From NCBI RefSeq assembly GCF_000011365.1, contig NC_004463.1, positions 8,790,001 to 8,854,000 on the forward strand: 64,000 nucleotides of DNA, given 5' to 3'. A model generated the notes under the pieces. That model saw only the letters and a program-made list of their open reading frames with translations. It was not told the origin of the DNA and searched no databases. Made by a program: the position numbers and the translations under genes. The DNA is from Bradyrhizobium diazoefficiens USDA 110 (GTDB taxonomy: Bacteria; Pseudomonadota; Alphaproteobacteria; Rhizobiales; Xanthobacteraceae). Of this stretch, positions 40,968 through 50,462 are shown piece by piece (the first letter of the stretch is position 1; every line of letters starts with the position of its first letter).

Positions 40968-41732
40968 ATGAGCGCCGTAGCCGTGCCAGGGAGTGGTGGG
41001 CGAGGTCGGGCCAAAGCAGCGCCCGCGCTGCGGATCGGTACGGCCGGGTGGAGCATCGATAAACGCTATGCCGACGGACTTCCAGCGCCAGGAAGTAATC
41101 TCGAACGCTATGCGCGACGTCTAAACGCCGTCGAGATCAATTCCTCGTTCCGAAGAAGGCACAAACCAAGCACATACGAGCGCTGGGCGAGTTCGGTGCC
41201 TGAAGAGTTCAGGTTCTCTGTGAAGCTCCCGGAAGAAATCACTCACGATCGGGGCCTGGTCGGCTGCGATGAAATCCTGAAAATCTTTGCGGCTGAAACT
41301 GCGGGCTTGGGATCGAAACTCGGGACGTGGCTCATTCAGCTGCCGCCGAAGCTCGCATTCGACGCGAAGACATTCGACAGCTTCTTCGACTTGGTCAATG
41401 GATGCAGCGATGCCATGGTCGCGATCGAGCCGCGGAATGCCACTTGGTTCACTGAGGAAGTCGAAAGCAGATTGATTGAACGACGCATCGCGCGGGTGGC
41501 AGCGGATCCCGCTAGGGTGCTGGGCTCCGGAGAGCCTGGTGGTTGGCGCGGTCTGGCCTATTTCCGTTGGCATGGGTCCCCCCGCATGTACTATTCCGAC
41601 TACGACCGCCAGGCCCTTTTCTCACTGGGGCGGCGTCTCGAAAGCGCTCGCCTTTGGGGAGCCGAGACGTGGTGCATCTTCGACAATACGGCGGCTGGGG
41701 CCGCATTGGGAAATGCTCTGGAGATATCGTAG
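40968..41732 (+). CDS. DUF72 family protein
   Basis: A 254-residue TIM-barrel protein. Residues: ALRIGTAGWSIDKRYADGLP, RLNAVEINSSFRRRHKPSTY, RFSVKLPEEITHDRGL, LIQLPPKLAFD, AIEPRNATWF, RWHGSPRMYYSDYD and ETWCIFDNTAAGAALGNAL, the full DUF72 set including the C-terminal FDNT motif. The family has an endonuclease-IV-like fold but its activity is unknown. The GTG or ATG near 40968 is the start; the N-terminal 20 residues are basic. Confidence 0.9.
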   Translation: MSAVAVPGSGGRGRAKAAPALRIGTAGWSIDKRYADGLPAPGSNLERYARRLNAVEINSSFRRRHKPSTYERWASSVPEEFRFSVKLPEEITHDRGLVGCDEILKIFAAETAGLGSKLGTWLIQLPPKLAFDAKTFDSFFDLVNGCSDAMVAIEPRNATWFTEEVESRLIERRIARVAADPARVLGSGEPGGWRGLAYFRWHGSPRMYYSDYDRQALFSLGRRLESARLWGAETWCIFDNTAAGAALGNALEIS

Positions 41733-41886
41733 CTGTGGCGATGTTTCAGAGCCCGGGACCACGCAACCCGTTCCAGAACGACCAAAGAGCCAAATGAATC
41801 AACCGACGGGCAAGGAACAGGCTGTTTCGTAGGGACTTTCCCATGTCGGAGCTGCCGCGGCTTTCGCGAGCGCCTAGGGAGGTCGC

Positions 41887-44430
41887 ATGAACAAGCTGGT
41901 CAGCTCCGTAGGCAGACGAGACATCGAAGATGGCGGCCTTGTTCGCGTTCGCGGAGCTCGAGAGCATAACCTCAAGGACGTCTCGGTCGAGATTCCTCGC
42001 AATGCGCTCGTGGTGTTTACCGGCGTCTCCGGATCCGGAAAGTCGTCCTTGGCTTTCGGGACGCTGTATGCAGAGGCCCAGCGTCGCTACCTCGAGTCAG
42101 TCTCCCCGTATGCCCGACGGCTTTTTCACCAGATGGCAGTGCCCGAGGTGGATTCAGTAGAGGGGTTACCACCCGCGGTGGCATTGCAGCAGCAGCGCGG
42201 CTCGCCGACCACGAGGTCGTCCGTCGGCAGTGTGACCACGTTGTCCAATCTGCTGCGTATGCTCTACTCGCGCGCCGGCGACTATCCGCGCAAGCAGCCC
42301 TTGCTTTATGCGGAGTCGTTCTCGCCGAACACGCCCGAGGGCGCCTGTCCCACCTGCCATGGCATCGGCCGGATCCATGAGGTCAGCGAACGCACGCTTG
42401 TGCCCGACGACTCCCTCACCATCCGGGAACGGGCCGTGGCGGCATGGCCGACCGCCTGGCAGGGCCAGAACCTCCGGGACATCCTGGTGACCCTTGGCTA
42501 CGACGTGGACCGGCCATGGCGCGAGCTTCCGAAGCGGGATCGTGACTGGATCTTGTTCACTGATGAACAGCCGACCGTGCCGGTCTACGCCGGATACACC
42601 GCAGCCGAGACGAAGCGGGCTCTGAAGCGCAAGGAGGAGCCGAGCTACCAAGGCACCTTCACGGGAGCCCGAAAATATGTCCTGCAGACCTTCGCCACGA
42701 CGCAGAGCGCAATGATGAAGCGACGGGTATCGCGGTTTCTTTCGAGCTCGGACTGCCCTGTCTGCAAGGGTAAGCGGTTGAAGCCGGAGGCTCTATCGGT
42801 CACCTTCGCCGGGATGGACATTGCTGACATCTCGCGATTGCCGCTCAAAGGCTTTAACGAACTTCTGCGATCGCATGCGCTCAGTGGGGGCGCCGCCTCC
42901 GGCGACCATCCCGAAAAGGTTTTGGTGATCCGGCGGATCGTCGAGGACATGCTCGCGCGCCTTGACGTATTGCTCGATCTCGGGCTCGGTTATCTGACGT
43001 CGGAACGTAGCACACCGACGCTGTCCCCGGGCGAATTGCAAAGGCTACGCCTGGCGACGCAGGTTCGATCAAATCTGTTTGGTGTCGTGTACGTACTGGA
43101 CGAGCCTTCGGCTGGTCTGCATCCGGCGGATACCGAGGCGCTGCTGCGCGCGTTGGACCGTCTCAAGGCTGCCGGCAATTCGCTGTTCGTCGTCGAACAC
43201 GAGCTTGACGTTGTCAGGCGAGCGGACTGGATTGTCGACGTCGGGCCAGGCGCCGGAGAGCACGGCGGCCAGATCCTGTACAGCGGACCGCTGTCGGGCC
43301 TCGCCGACGTGAAGGCGTCGCGAACGCGATTATATTTGTTTGGTGAGGCCGAGAAGCGCATCAGAAAAACGCGTTCAGCAGCCAATTGGTTGAAATTGCG
43401 GGGAGTGGCCCGTAACAATCTTGATAGCGTCGACGTGGACATTCCCCTTGGCGTGTTCACATGCGTCACTGGAATATCAGGATCGGGAAAATCCAGTCTC
43501 ATAAGCCAGTTCCTGGTGGACACGATCAGCGACGGCCTGGGCCAGCGCGTGGACGTCATCGACGATGATGACGGTCTCGAAGCCCCGATTGAGACCCTGG
43601 GTGGGGAGATCACCGAAGGGTTCGACCAGATCAAGCGTCTCGTCGTTGTCGACCAGAAGCCGATCGGGCGCACGCCCCGGTCGAACCTTGCAACCTACAC
43701 AGGCCTGCTGGACCACGTCCGCAAGCTCTTTGCATCCACGAAGCAGGCGCGCGTCAGGCACTACGATGCCGGCAGGTTTTCGTTCAACGTCGCGAAAGGG
43801 CGATGCGAAACCTGCCAAGGTGAGGGCTTCGTCTGTGTCGAGTTGCTCTTCCTTCCCAGCGTTTATGCGCCTTGCCCGACCTGCAAGGGCGCTCGCTACA
43901 ACGCCAAGACGCTGGAGATCAAGATTCGCGGCAATTCGATCGCCGACGTGCTTAGAATGACCGTCGACGGAGCGTTTGAGTTCTTCTCCGCCGACGAGTC
44001 GTTGCGGCGATCGCTGGGTGTCCTCAGCGAGGTCGGCTTGGGCTATATCCGGCTTGGCCAGTCTGCCACGGAGCTGTCGGGAGGGGAGGCGCAGCGTGTC
44101 AAGCTTGCCACCGAACTACAGCGGGCTCAGCGAGGGGGTACGATCTATGTTCTGGACGAGCCGACGACAGGGCTGCATCCGTCGGACGTGGCGAAGCTGA
44201 TGAAGCAACTTGGCGGGCTCGTTGAGGCTGGAAACACCGTCGTCGTCGTCGAACACGACATGTCTGTCGCCGCGGCCAGTGACTGGATCATCGACATCGG
44301 CCCGGGGGCCGGCGACGAGGGCGGCAAGATTGTTGCGGTAGGTACGCCGGAGCAGGTTGCAGCCGACTCTCGAAGTCGAACGGCGCGGTATCTCGCTGAT
44401 TGCATCGGCGGCTCGCTCGATCGATCTTGA
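41887..44430 (+). CDS. UvrA-like ABC ATPase (UvrA paralogue)
   Basis: An 847-residue protein, shorter than canonical UvrA (~940-970). It has two ABC ATPase units: Walker [17 protein letters not shown] and [15 protein letters not shown], signatures [13 protein letters not shown] and [13 protein letters not shown], Walker [13 protein letters not shown] and [12 protein letters not shown]. Zinc motifs [17 protein letters not shown] and the pair CETCQGEGF and CPTCKGARY are present. The shorter insertion regions and the LSPGE variant place it with class II UvrA-like proteins, which assist damage tolerance or drug resistance rather than core excision repair. Confidence 0.88.
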   Translation: MNKLVSSVGRRDIEDGGLVRVRGAREHNLKDVSVEIPRNALVVFTGVSGSGKSSLAFGTLYAEAQRRYLESVSPYARRLFHQMAVPEVDSVEGLPPAVALQQQRGSPTTRSSVGSVTTLSNLLRMLYSRAGDYPRKQPLLYAESFSPNTPEGACPTCHGIGRIHEVSERTLVPDDSLTIRERAVAAWPTAWQGQNLRDILVTLGYDVDRPWRELPKRDRDWILFTDEQPTVPVYAGYTAAETKRALKRKEEPSYQGTFTGARKYVLQTFATTQSAMMKRRVSRFLSSSDCPVCKGKRLKPEALSVTFAGMDIADISRLPLKGFNELLRSHALSGGAASGDHPEKVLVIRRIVEDMLARLDVLLDLGLGYLTSERSTPTLSPGELQRLRLATQVRSNLFGVVYVLDEPSAGLHPADTEALLRALDRLKAAGNSLFVVEHELDVVRRADWIVDVGPGAGEHGGQILYSGPLSGLADVKASRTRLYLFGEAEKRIRKTRSAANWLKLRGVARNNLDSVDVDIPLGVFTCVTGISGSGKSSLISQFLVDTISDGLGQRVDVIDDDDGLEAPIETLGGEITEGFDQIKRLVVVDQKPIGRTPRSNLATYTGLLDHVRKLFASTKQARVRHYDAGRFSFNVAKGRCETCQGEGFVCVELLFLPSVYAPCPTCKGARYNAKTLEIKIRGNSIADVLRMTVDGAFEFFSADESLRRSLGVLSEVGLGYIRLGQSATELSGGEAQRVKLATELQRAQRGGTIYVLDEPTTGLHPSDVAKLMKQLGGLVEAGNTVVVVEHDMSVAAASDWIIDIGPGAGDEGGKIVAVGTPEQVAADSRSRTARYLADCIGGSLDRS

Positions 44431-44529
44431 AAGGGTGTGGGTTCGGGCTTAGAGGTCTTACCTGCCTGCGGCTTCATTTGGTGGAAGAGAAAGCGTGGGC
44501 GTGTCCAGCGAACTCCCGCAAGAGCCAAT

Positions 44530-44970
44530 GTGAGCGCGGTATATTGGGCTATCGCCGTGGACCGCGCGGCTTCGAGGTGCTGCTGGTTCACCCTGGCGGT
44601 CCATTCTGGCGCAACATGGACGAGGGCGCTTGGTCGATACCGAAAGGAGAGATCGACGGTTCGGCCGAAGAGAGGGCCCATCGCTAATTTGCCGAAGAGC
44701 TCGGCCCCGCAACCACGATCGGCTCGCTAGAAGGTCTGGGAGGGGTCCAGCAGCGCGGGGCAAGCGCGTAATCGCCTTTTACGGTGAGGTAGACTTCGAT
44801 GCGACAACGCTATCGAGCAACACCTCGAGATCGAGTGGCCGCTCAGGAGCGGCCGGCGCCAGTCCTTTCCGGAGATGGACCGCGCTGAATGGCCCGATCT
44901 GGAAACTGCGAGGTCGAGGATTCTGTCCGGCCAGGCTGAACTCATTGATAGGCTCGCCGCAGCGTCATGG
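44530..44970 (+). pseudogene. NUDIX hydrolase gene, broken
   Basis: Pieces of one protein: [40 protein letters not shown], then TAA inside the Nudix box where the box needs the first Glu of REFAEELG, then [40 protein letters not shown] and RQSFPEMDRAEWPDLETA in further frames. GAA has become TAA at the catalytic Glu, and at least three shifts are present. Originally it was a ~150-residue MutT-like hydrolase downstream of the uvrA-like gene. Confidence 0.85.
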
Positions 44971-44978
44971 CGCTCTAC

Positions 44979-45012
44979 TAACTATAGTGTCCGTTTAACT
45001 ATAGTGTCCGTT
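44979..45012. repeat. perfect 17-bp tandem repeat
   Basis: TAACTATAGTGTCCGTT occurs twice head to tail (44979-44995 and 44996-45012) right after the NUDIX remnant. The AT-rich TATAGTG core stands out from the GC-rich surroundings. It may be the footprint of a lost insertion element or a protein-binding site; nothing else supports either. Confidence 0.6.
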
Positions 45013-45108
45013 GCAGTCCGTTCGACTGGCGACGCCGAGGGCTTCAAGACCATCGCGATCATCCTGGCGCACGCGGCGCGGGTTGGGCCAAGCGCGGCGG
45101 CGCTCATC

Positions 45109-47250
45109 CTAATCTCGGCCACCGGCAGGAAGCTCAAGGATTCTTCTCAACAGCGTCGGATTCTCAAGGACCGCGCGCATTTCCAGCTTGTCGAACCAAG
45201 CGAGGACATCGTCCAAACTTTCACATCGCGCGACCTTGGCGGTTGCGGTTGCAAGGGGCACGTCGACGGGCCCAAACCGGCGAGAGCTTGCAGGTGATTG
45301 CGAGCCCAAATGCTCGGCCAGCAATTCCGGATCCCGGCTAAGCTGGCGTAGAGCCCCGGCCATTTCGGTGGGCTCAGCTGCGGCGAGCTCGTTCGCGCGG
45401 AGCACAACGGCAGGCGGCTCGTTGATCTCCGGCGTGGCAAATACTCCTGGCGCGCTCAATTGCAATGAAGTCATGATGCCCAAAGGGATCGAAAGCAGGA
45501 GCCCCAGCACGACCGGCGACATCCAGAGAAGCAGAGGCAAAGAGACGGAATAAGCGCAGACCGATAGGACGAGACCGCAGAGTGTCGGCCCGGCGAGCTT
45601 TCGATAGACTTCGCCGCGGGCGAGCTGTCCATCGCCTCGGCGCTGCACTTGCCAACCTGCGTCTCGGCCAGCGAGAATTTCCATGACGGCCTTGGTCTGG
45701 AGGATCATCATGCAGGGAGCAAGCAATGCCGCCACAAACGCCTCGCAAACGACCCCCGCCAGAACACGACCGCTTCCTGCAAATCCGGTCCGCTCCTCAC
45801 GATTGCTGATCAGCACCAGATAAGCCAGCAGCTTCGGCAGGATCAGAAGTCCCATTGTCGCGGCAAAGACCCAGGCCGCAAGCACCGGGTCCTGTTGCGG
45901 CCAGGTGGGAAACAAACTGAAGCCCTTCGGAAAGTATTCCGGCCGGATGAAGTGCGCCTGCAGTGAAATGAGCAGACCGACCAACAGGAACAGAAGCCAA
46001 AGCGGCGCCGTCACGTAGGATCCGATGCCGGTGAGCAGATGTAGCCTCGAAACCCAGTGCAGCCCGCGCGTGGGCAGGACCGCGAGATGCTGGAGGTTAC
46101 CCTGGCACCAGCGACGGTCTCTCCCCGCAAAGTCCAGCAGCGACGGTGGAACCTCTTCGAAGCTGCCGCGAACGGCTGGGACCATATAGATCGCCCAGCC
46201 GGCGCGGCGCATCAACGCGGCCTCGACGAAATCATGGCTGAGGATGTGTCCGCCGAACGGTTTGCGACCGCGCAGCTCGGGCAGTCCGGCCTCCGCAGCG
46301 AAGGCCTTGAGCCGGATGATGGCGTTGTGGCCCCAATAGTTGCCGTCGCCATCGTGCCACCAGGCATTGCCCGCCGTGATGAGGGGGCCATACACACGCC
46401 CAGCAAATTGCTGCAGCCTGCTGAACAGGGTACGCGCGTTGACGATGACGGGCTGCGTCTGGATCAGCGCGCAAGAGGGGGTGCGTTCCATTGCGTGCAC
46501 GAGGCGAACGATCGTATCACCCTCCATCAGGCTGTCCGCATCGAGGACGATCATGTGATCATAGGCCGCGCCAAACCTAGTGACCCAGTCGGCGATGTTG
46601 CCGGACTTCCGCGCGGTATTGTCGGAGCGGTGTCGGTAGTACAGCTGATCTCCACCGCAGGCGCGGCGTAGCTCAATGAAGGCCATCTCTTCGCTGATCC
46701 AGATGTCCGGGTCGGTCGTATCGCTCAGCAAGAACCAGTCGAATTGTTCGCCATATCCGGTCGCGTCGATGGATTCGTACATCGCGCGCAGCCGCGCCAT
46801 GACATGATGCGGATCCTCGTTATAGGTCGGCAACAGCATCGCGGTGCGCGAGGTGACGTGAGGCAGCGGGCCTGTCGTGTCGATCGGCAGATTGGGCTGC
46901 CGGCGCGTCAGCAGCACGAAAAATCCGGCGAGGGCGGACATGAACGAGAATGCGACCCAGGCGAGCAGCACGAGGAACAGACCAAGCAGCAGCGCCTCGA
47001 GAAATGTCACACCGCCGACTTTCACCACGTCGTACATGCCGTAGCCGCCGGCAAGCGTCAGCAAGGCCGTGCCGACGAAGATGAAGAGACGGCGAACTAT
47101 TAAAGTGGCCCCGGCCAGCACCGGCGATCGCCTGACGTCAGCCGCGCGGTCGAGCCGACACGGCAGCATCGAGAGCGGGCTTTCCTGCGGCAGGAACGGC
47201 CGGGTGGGGGCGCTTCGCAGCGGCGCCTGCGCCTGCTTCAGGGCGTCCAT
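45109..47250 (-). CDS. opgH: glucans biosynthesis glucosyltransferase H
   Basis: A 713-residue inner-membrane glycosyltransferase (GT2) that makes the beta-glucan backbone of osmoregulated periplasmic glucans from UDP-glucose. Membrane helices flank the cytosolic domain: LFIFVGTALLTLAGG and LLGLFLVLLAWVAFSFMSAL before, and at least four after (LWLLFLLVGLLISLQAHFI). The catalytic site has Asp in LLSDTTDPD, VLDADSLMEGD, the acid in GGHILSHDFVEAALM, and RDRRWCQGNLQH. It overlaps opgG by 13 bp, so both are co-transcribed in the order opgG-opgH. Confidence 0.95.
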   Translation of the reverse strand: MDALKQAQAPLRSAPTRPFLPQESPLSMLPCRLDRAADVRRSPVLAGATLIVRRLFIFVGTALLTLAGGYGMYDVVKVGGVTFLEALLLGLFLVLLAWVAFSFMSALAGFFVLLTRRQPNLPIDTTGPLPHVTSRTAMLLPTYNEDPHHVMARLRAMYESIDATGYGEQFDWFLLSDTTDPDIWISEEMAFIELRRACGGDQLYYRHRSDNTARKSGNIADWVTRFGAAYDHMIVLDADSLMEGDTIVRLVHAMERTPSCALIQTQPVIVNARTLFSRLQQFAGRVYGPLITAGNAWWHDGDGNYWGHNAIIRLKAFAAEAGLPELRGRKPFGGHILSHDFVEAALMRRAGWAIYMVPAVRGSFEEVPPSLLDFAGRDRRWCQGNLQHLAVLPTRGLHWVSRLHLLTGIGSYVTAPLWLLFLLVGLLISLQAHFIRPEYFPKGFSLFPTWPQQDPVLAAWVFAATMGLLILPKLLAYLVLISNREERTGFAGSGRVLAGVVCEAFVAALLAPCMMILQTKAVMEILAGRDAGWQVQRRGDGQLARGEVYRKLAGPTLCGLVLSVCAYSVSLPLLLWMSPVVLGLLLSIPLGIMTSLQLSAPGVFATPEINEPPAVVLRANELAAAEPTEMAGALRQLSRDPELLAEHLGSQSPASSRRFGPVDVPLATATAKVARCESLDDVLAWFDKLEMRAVLENPTLLRRILELPAGGRD

Positions 47251-48749
47251 CGATAGATCCAGACCTCGGAGACCGGCGCATCGTTCTGCGCCAGGAAGGC
47301 ACGCAGCTCGATCGACGCCTGCCCCTTGACCGAACATTGGAAGCTCAGACGCCATCCGCCGGTCGCGGGATTCGGTTGCGTGACGATGTTGCTGATGTCG
47401 GCTTTTTCAGCGGTCACCACCCCCTTGATTGTCTTGGGATCAACGCCTTTGAGGCGGTCGCCCGTCAGCTCCAGGACGAACAGCTTGCTGTCGTCTCCCC
47501 GGCTGCCGATGCCCGTCCGCGTGAACCGCGCGAGCGCGTCGGCCCGCGGCGCATCGGCCCCCCAGTGCAGCCGATAGGTAAAGATGTGTTCGCTCTTTGC
47601 CGTCAGCGGCTGCTTCGGCTGCCAGAGCGCGGCGATATTGTCGTGGACCTCCTCCTTGGTCGGAATCTCGAACAGCTTGACCGCCCCTTCGCCCCAATCG
47701 CCGATCGGTTCGAACCAGAGGCTCGGGCGCGTCTCGAAACTTGATTCCAGATCCTGATAAGCGAGATAGTTCCTTTCCCGCTGCATCAGGCCGAAGCCAC
47801 CCGGATTGACGTCGGTAAAACTGCTGACCTGCAGATCGTGCGGATTGTTGAGCGGTCGCCAGAGTTGCTCACCTCGGCCGTTGAAGATCGAAAGCCCATC
47901 CGAATCGTGAACGGCCGGGCGGAAATCGTCGAAATCCTTTCGATCGTTCGGACCGAAGAAGAACATGCTGGTCATCGGCGCGAGCCCGGCGTGCTCGAGG
48001 TCGACCCGCGGATAGAGCGCCATCTCGACGTCGAAAACCGTGGTTTGGCCGGGCCGAATGGTGAAACGGTAGCTTGCGGCCGCGCTCTTGCTGTCTAGCA
48101 GCGCGTGGACCACCATCGAGGAGGCACTCGGCGCCGGCTTCTCCAGCCAGAAGGCCTTGAACACCGGGAACTCTTCGCCCTTGCTTTCGCCGGTATCGAT
48201 CGCAAGCCCCCGCGCCGACAGACCATAAGTCTGTCCTTTCGCAACCACCCGGAAGTAGCTTGCGCCGAGGAAGACGCAAAGTTCGTCGTAATAATCCGGT
48301 TTGTTGATTGGGGCGTGGATGCGGAAGCCGGCGAACCCGAGGTCCGCATCCGGCCATTGTCCGAGCCCCTCGCCGAACGAAAAGTCATCGCGCCGGTACG
48401 AGACCGGTGTGACGCTCCTGTCCGCCACCTGAAAGATGTCGACCCTGTTCTTGTAAAAGAAGCCGCGGTGGAAAAATTGAACTTCGAATGGCAGCTTTTC
48501 TGCGCGCCACAGCGCCTTTTCGGGCGCGAAACGAATAGACCGGTATTGGTCGTAGTTGAGGTTCTTCAGTGCCTCAGGCAGCTTCTCGTCCGGAGCCGCG
48601 AATGGCTTGGTCGCAAGCGCACGGGCAAGCTCGCGGACATAGGACGGGCTGAACGTGAGGGCGGTTCCGGACTGAGCGTCCGCTGCCCGCGGCAGTACAG
48701 CTGCAGCTGAAACAGCTACTGATCCACGAAGAAGTTGTCGGCGATTCAC
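47238..48749 (-). CDS. opgG: periplasmic glucan biosynthesis protein G
   Basis: About 503 residues. The GTG at 48749 follows GGAGGA and opens with a Tat-like signal (VNRRQLLRGSVAVSAAAVLP, RAADAQ). The mature protein has the OpgG fold: YVRELARALATKPF, NYDQYRSIRFAPEKALW, FEVQFFHRGFFYKN, GASYFRVVAKGQTYGLSARG, FEEFPVFKAFWLEKP-like, RNYLAYQDLESSFETRPSLW and a C-terminal Ig-like domain. It acts in the periplasm on the glucan chains. An EcfG-like promoter lies 31 bp upstream of the start. Confidence 0.95.
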   Translation of the reverse strand: MNRRQLLRGSVAVSAAAVLPRAADAQSGTALTFSPSYVRELARALATKPFAAPDEKLPEALKNLNYDQYRSIRFAPEKALWRAEKLPFEVQFFHRGFFYKNRVDIFQVADRSVTPVSYRRDDFSFGEGLGQWPDADLGFAGFRIHAPINKPDYYDELCVFLGASYFRVVAKGQTYGLSARGLAIDTGESKGEEFPVFKAFWLEKPAPSASSMVVHALLDSKSAAASYRFTIRPGQTTVFDVEMALYPRVDLEHAGLAPMTSMFFFGPNDRKDFDDFRPAVHDSDGLSIFNGRGEQLWRPLNNPHDLQVSSFTDVNPGGFGLMQRERNYLAYQDLESSFETRPSLWFEPIGDWGEGAVKLFEIPTKEEVHDNIAALWQPKQPLTAKSEHIFTYRLHWGADAPRADALARFTRTGIGSRGDDSKLFVLELTGDRLKGVDPKTIKGVVTAEKADISNIVTQPNPATGGWRLSFQCSVKGQASIELRAFLAQNDAPVSEVWIYRWTP

Positions 48750-48779
48750 TTTGCTCCTCCGGTTTCGAAGCGAGGGAGC

Positions 48780-48804
48780 AACTGCCGCTGTTCCCTGGAG
48801 TTCC
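48780..48804 (-). promoter_or_regulatory. EcfG-like promoter of opgGH
   Basis: GGAAC at 48804-48800, 17 bases, GTT at 48782-48780 on the minus strand; the base before GTT is A. The position relative to the opgG start is ideal. Confidence 0.55.
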
Positions 48805-48882
48805 GTGCGGAAGACTACGATTTGGCCGGCAGAATGGCTGAAGGGGCCAGCCACGGGGAATGCTGCGCAATTGCCGTCCTTA

Positions 48883-49014
48883 TCAGCCGAAGAGCGCGCG
48901 CAGCCCCGACACGACAGCTGCGGAGGCCGCAAACGACACAGCAAGCAACGTCCAACCCGAACGTGCGGTCTCGTTGGCTATCTGACGCACAAGCGTGTGT
49001 ATCCGCCTCAGCAT
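48883..49014 (-). CDS. putative 43-residue membrane protein
   Basis: ATG at 49014 after GCGAGGA. The sequence is MLRRIHTLVRQIANETARSG, WTLLAVSFAASAAVVSGLRA, LFG: a basic amphipathic start and one membrane helix. It is on the same strand as opgG and 134 bp upstream. The ribosome site is very close to the ATG, which lowers confidence. The flanking 49015-49331 shows nothing else. Confidence 0.4.
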   Translation of the reverse strand: MLRRIHTLVRQIANETARSGWTLLAVSFAASAAVVSGLRALFG

Positions 49015-49331
49015 TCCTCGCCTGCAAGTCGCACGAAATAGCTATGCCAACGCCCCGTCAACTCCTCGGCCCGGGCATCGAAACATCGTTCGACGCCAAC
49101 TCGGATTGATCACGAAAGTTTCTACTTTTTCCCGATTGACCGAAACGCCTGACGGCGACAGCTGCGACGTTTTGAAGACGCATCCAAAAAATGTCTTCGG
49201 CGAGCCATTGGCCGGTCTAGGTTCTCCGCCCCGCCCAGGCTGAGCGCGATCCTGATGCAGTTTGCGGTCGTCCCGGTTCGACTTCGGGATGCGGGGCCGG
49301 GTATGCCTGCATGATCGAGCTTTGCTTCGGA

Positions 49332-49733
49332 CTACCATCCGCCGAATAATTCGTGACGATCCATCGCAACCCTTGGTTCAGCCGGCTTTCGGAACGCACG
49401 ATGCAGACGGGAAGCGCGGCGCTCGGCGACGCGACCCATTGCGGTCGGCGCAGGTTTCACGGCCTGACTATCTCGCGGCATCATCGCGAGTGCGTGCCGC
49501 GGATCTTCACGCTGCTCGACCTCGGCCTGACCGGAAGCCGTCGCCACGAGCGCGCTCGCCGTGTCGAAGACGATCTTTTCAGGGAGGTTTCGCGCTGAGC
49601 GGATCCGGATGATGCTTCGGTCTACGTCGATCGCGGACGAGCGCCCGGCGGGCGCGGGCAGATATCGGTCGGCTGCCAAGAGCAGACCGAAAAGCACGCT
49701 GCCGACGAAAACGAAATATCTGACGACCGGCAT
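49332..49733 (-). CDS. membrane-anchored hypothetical protein
   Basis: A 133-residue protein with one N-terminal membrane segment (VVRYFVFVGSVLFGLLLAAD, RYLPAP) and a hydrophilic outer part (SIIRIRSARNLPEKIVFDT). This is a common Bradyrhizobium exported hypothetical. The ATG at 49733 is chosen because the hydrophobic segment starts there. A perfect EcfG-type promoter lies 42 bp upstream. Confidence 0.75.
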   Translation of the reverse strand: MPVVRYFVFVGSVLFGLLLAADRYLPAPAGRSSAIDVDRSIIRIRSARNLPEKIVFDTASALVATASGQAEVEQREDPRHALAMMPRDSQAVKPAPTAMGRVAERRASRLHRAFRKPAEPRVAMDRHELFGGW

Positions 49734-49774
49734 GACCCCCCGCTGATCGAGCCCGACTTCGAACTCCACGTCAC

Positions 49775-49799
49775 AACGGGAAATTTCGGCAATCGTTCC
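49775..49799 (-). promoter_or_regulatory. EcfG-type promoter of the 49733 gene
   Basis: Minus-strand GGAAC (49799-49795), 16 bases, CGTT (49778-49775); perfect consensus. Confidence 0.8.
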
Positions 49800-50076
49800 T
49801 TCCATGCGGTGCCCTCACGGGCAAAGTCCGTTTGACAATCCGGGAAACAGTGGCAATTTTCGCTCAGACCAGTAGCGATGCCGATGCTCGCCGAAGCAGC
49901 GCCGCGACAGCCCGTGCGCGGGAAGCCTATACGATGATCAACCCGGCGGCGAAGGATGACGATGTGCGCCACGCGGCACTAACGCGGTCCGGCTAAGAGC
50001 GATCGGCCGGGACGGCCGGAGCGCTGAGGCTTTGGCGGTGGAAGGTGTGAAGTTACTAAGCGCCTCGATGTAGGAT

Positions 50077-50110
50077 AAAACGAGAGGAGCCGCCCGAGCG
50101 GCAGCCCCTC
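50077..50110 (-). terminator. terminator of the 50126 gene
   Basis: On the minus strand an imperfect GC hairpin (GAGG...GCCGC / GCGGC...CCTC, about 50110-50084) is followed by TCGTTTTATCC. It is 16 bp beyond the stop of the secreted protein gene. The region 49800-50076 shows no gene. Confidence 0.65.
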
Positions 50111-50125
50111 CGTCAGTCTCGTTTA

Positions 50126-50437
50126 TTACCAGCCGCGGGTGCCGAAGCTGAAGCCGATGCTCGGCCCGCTGGAGTAGCCGTAGCCGCGGTCGTAGTAGCC
50201 CGGTCCACCGTAGTAGCCGTAGCTGCGGCGCGCGACGTAGGCGTCGTCGTCGTAGTAGCGCTGGACGTAGCGGGGACCGCGCGTCCGGAAGCAACGGCCG
50301 TATTCGTCGCAGACCAGGCGAACCTGTTCTACGTTTGCCTTCTCCACGGTGGCCAGCCCGCCGGGGTTGAGCGGCGCGGCCGAAGTAGCAGTCGCGAGCG
50401 ATGCCACGGCGGCGGCTGCGAGCAGAATGGTCTTCAT
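50126..50437 (-). CDS. small secreted Tyr/Gly-rich protein
   Basis: A 103-residue exported protein. The signal peptide MKTILLAAAAVASLATATSA precedes APLNPGG. The mature part has VEQVRLVCDEYGRCFRTRG, with two Cys that could pair, and a repetitive Tyr/Gly/Arg tail (RSYGYYGGPGYYDRGYGYSS). Such proteins are frequent in Bradyrhizobium and are probably cell-surface. It follows the DUF1236 gene by 25 bp and is probably in its operon. Confidence 0.85.
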   Translation of the reverse strand: MKTILLAAAAVASLATATSAAPLNPGGLATVEKANVEQVRLVCDEYGRCFRTRGPRYVQRYYDDDAYVARRSYGYYGGPGYYDRGYGYSSGPSIGFSFGTRGW

Positions 50438-50462
50438 CGTTCTCTCCTCCTATCGGTTGTCG

